A DNA stretch of 6,037 nucleotides from Frankia sp. (GTDB lineage Bacteria > Actinomycetota > Actinomycetes > Frankiales > Frankiaceae). Shown here in pieces: positions 5,324 through 6,037 of the stretch (the first letter of the stretch is position 1; every line of letters starts with the position of its first letter). Location: positions 1 through 6,037 of the forward strand of contig JADGHD010000324.1 of NCBI GenBank assembly GCA_019689615.1, read 5' to 3'. The position numbers were made by a program, and so were the translations under genes. The notes beneath the pieces were generated by a model. That model saw only the letters and a program-made list of their open reading frames with translations. It had not been told where the DNA came from and ran no database searches.

Positions 5324-5778
5324 CCGTCGACGTCGGCGCTGTTGCCCCCGACTTCTCGCTCAAGGACCAGAACAACGAGGTTGTCTCGCTCTCCGACTTC
5401 CACGGGAAGCGGAACGTCGTTCTCATCTTCTACCCGCTCACCTTCACCAACGTGTGCAAAGGCGAGCTGTGCGCCGTCCGTGACGACCTCGCCTCGTTCC
5501 AGAACGACGACGTCCAGGTACTCGCGGTCTCGGTCGACTCCCCGTTCGCGCACAAGGTGTGGGCCGACGAGCAGGGCTACGACTTCCCGCTTCTGGCCGA
5601 CTTCTGGCCGCACGGCGCGGTCGCCAAGGCCTACGGCGTCTTCGACGAGGAGAAGGGCATCGCGGTGCGCGGCACCTTCATCATCGACAAGGAGGGCGTC
5701 GTGCGCTGGAAGGTCGTGAACGCGATCCCCGACGCCCGCGACCAGGCCGAGTACCTCAAGGTGCTGGCCACCCTGTAG
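5320..5778 (+). CDS. ahpE: AhpE-type peroxiredoxin
   Basis: This is a 152-residue thiol peroxidase of the AhpC/TSA superfamily. It is close in length and sequence pattern to M. tuberculosis AhpE (153 residues), which reduces hydrogen peroxide, organic hydroperoxides and peroxynitrite in the cytoplasm. The N-terminal VGAVAPDFSLKDQNNEVVSL (5-24) and the signature PLTFTNVC (39-46) are present. The peroxidatic residue is Cys46, with Pro39, Thr43 and Arg117 completing the PxxxTxxC...R active site. The block FPLLADFWPHGAVAKAYGVF (79-98) is typical of AhpE. Unlike the mycobacterial 1-Cys enzyme as I recall it, this protein has a second cysteine, Cys51, giving CxxxxC as in BCP-type peroxiredoxins. 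That suggests an intramolecular disulfide and a thioredoxin-like reductant. The start is set by GGAGG 8 nt upstream. Two stem-loops follow the stop, so it is probably monocistronic. Confidence 0.95.
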   Translation: MTVDVGAVAPDFSLKDQNNEVVSLSDFHGKRNVVLIFYPLTFTNVCKGELCAVRDDLASFQNDDVQVLAVSVDSPFAHKVWADEQGYDFPLLADFWPHGAVAKAYGVFDEEKGIAVRGTFIIDKEGVVRWKVVNAIPDARDQAEYLKVLATL

Positions 5779-5789
5779 GGGCTCACAGC

Positions 5790-5811
5790 GCTGGCCGACC
5801 GGTAGGCCAGC
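5790..5811 (+). terminator. First stem-loop after ahpE
   Basis: GCTGGCC (5790-5796) and GGCCAGC (5805-5811) form a perfect 7-bp stem around an 8-nt loop, starting 12 nt past the ahpE stop. It is adjacent to a second, stronger stem-loop, and the two together look like a terminator region. No T-tract follows. Confidence 0.5.
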
Positions 5812-5813
5812 CG

Positions 5814-5842
5814 CGCCGCTCGGCCGCACGGGCCGGGCGGCG
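5814..5842 (+). terminator. Second stem-loop after ahpE, probable terminator
   Basis: CGCCGCTCGGCC (5814-5825) pairs with GGCCGGGCGGCG (5831-5842), giving 12 bp with one U-G wobble (5820/5836) and a 5-nt loop. It begins 2 nt after the first hairpin ends. It separates ahpE from the small gene at 5876, arguing against co-transcription. A purine-rich G-run (5851-5856) follows instead of a T-tract. Confidence 0.65.
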
Positions 5843-5875
5843 GTGAGGACGGGGGGACGGGGCAGGCGGACTGTC

Positions 5876-6037
5876 ATGCCGTGCTATCGCTGCGCCGCCC
5901 GGCAGACCGACCCGGTCCGTGGGGCGAGCCCATGGCGCCGGGCCGTCGTCGGCGGCGAGCAGGTGCTGTTCTGTCCCGCCTGCCCGCCCCCCAGGCGCTG
6001 GGCCGCCGGGCCGCGCCCACGCGCCAATAGAAAAGAA
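5876..6037 (+). CDS. Small zinc-ribbon-like protein, incomplete at window end
   Basis: An ATG frame of 54 codons runs open to the last base of the window, so the C-terminus is missing. It begins MPCYRCAARQTDPVRG and has two cysteine pairs, CYRC (Cys3, Cys6) and CPAC (Cys33, Cys36). The 26 residues between the pairs include the RGASPWRRAVVGGEQVLFCPAC stretch in residues 15-36. Two CxxC knuckles of this kind indicate a structural zinc ribbon. I recall similar short hypothetical proteins in Actinobacteria but no assigned function. Third positions are mostly G or C until the last four codons (AAT AGA AAA GAA), which are abruptly A-rich. The ribosome site is weak (GGCGGA about 6 nt upstream). An in-frame GTG at 5843 is an alternative start but would add a Gly/Arg-rich leader. 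The two hairpins after ahpE suggest an independent promoter. Confidence 0.6.
   Translation, partial: MPCYRCAARQTDPVRGASPWRRAVVGGEQVLFCPACPPPRRWAAGPRPRANRKE

Noticed and set aside
5779..5875. tRNA or other small RNA gene after ahpE
   Set aside because: I looked for a cloverleaf and a GTTCGA-type T-loop and found none. The two stem-loops fit a terminator better.
5092..5877. 261-residue minus-strand frame opposite ahpE
   Set aside because: It is antisense to ahpE with repetitive Val/Gly/Arg/Asp composition, typical of a shadow frame.

Overview
The window comes from a high-GC chromosome (roughly 70% G+C, strong G/C bias at third codon positions, frequent GTG starts) and reads as an actinomycete. 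The homodimeric-type pyruvate dehydrogenase E1 (aceE), a DUF3052 protein and an AhpE-type peroxiredoxin lie close together. From memory, this matches the aceE / DUF3052 / ahpE neighbourhood of Mycobacterium tuberculosis (Rv2241, Rv2239c, Rv2238c) and of other Actinobacteria. The protein style would suit Frankia or a relative, but the genus cannot be fixed from this sequence alone.

Layout, left to right. A 13-bp perfect hairpin (1-35) lies just past the aceE stop. aceE is on the minus strand (50-2860, GTG start, good Shine-Dalgarno). A divergent gap of about 365 nt carries short repeated motifs but no convincing promoter. A small UPF0047/YjbQ-family gene follows on the plus strand (3226-3630). 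Next is a 431-nt gap without a credible gene, holding GGTCACC-type repeats and perhaps a decayed reading frame. The DUF3052 gene (plus, 4062-4499) has a near-ideal Shine-Dalgarno. It converges on a DUF4234 membrane-protein gene (minus, 4625-5095), with a strong stem-loop between them. A divergent gap of 224 nt leads to the ahpE peroxiredoxin (plus, 5320-5778), followed by two tandem stem-loops. The window ends inside a small zinc-ribbon-like gene (plus, from 5876).

Function. aceE is the central-carbon enzyme, using thiamine diphosphate to decarboxylate pyruvate. YjbQ proteins have been linked to a thiamine-phosphate-synthase-like side activity, so its place back to back with aceE is suggestive but unproven. 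AhpE detoxifies peroxides. The DUF3052, DUF4234 and zinc-ribbon proteins have no established role. Each gene appears to be its own transcription unit: spacings are wide, orientations alternate, and stem-loops sit after aceE, DUF3052/DUF4234 and ahpE.

I see no mobile element, CRISPR array, rRNA, tRNA or obvious new multi-gene system. The more interesting points are small: the BCP-like second cysteine in AhpE, the GGTSACC heptamer cluster around yjbQ, the GACGTC sites upstream of aceE, the short upstream frame overlapping the ahpE start, and the unfinished zinc-ribbon gene.
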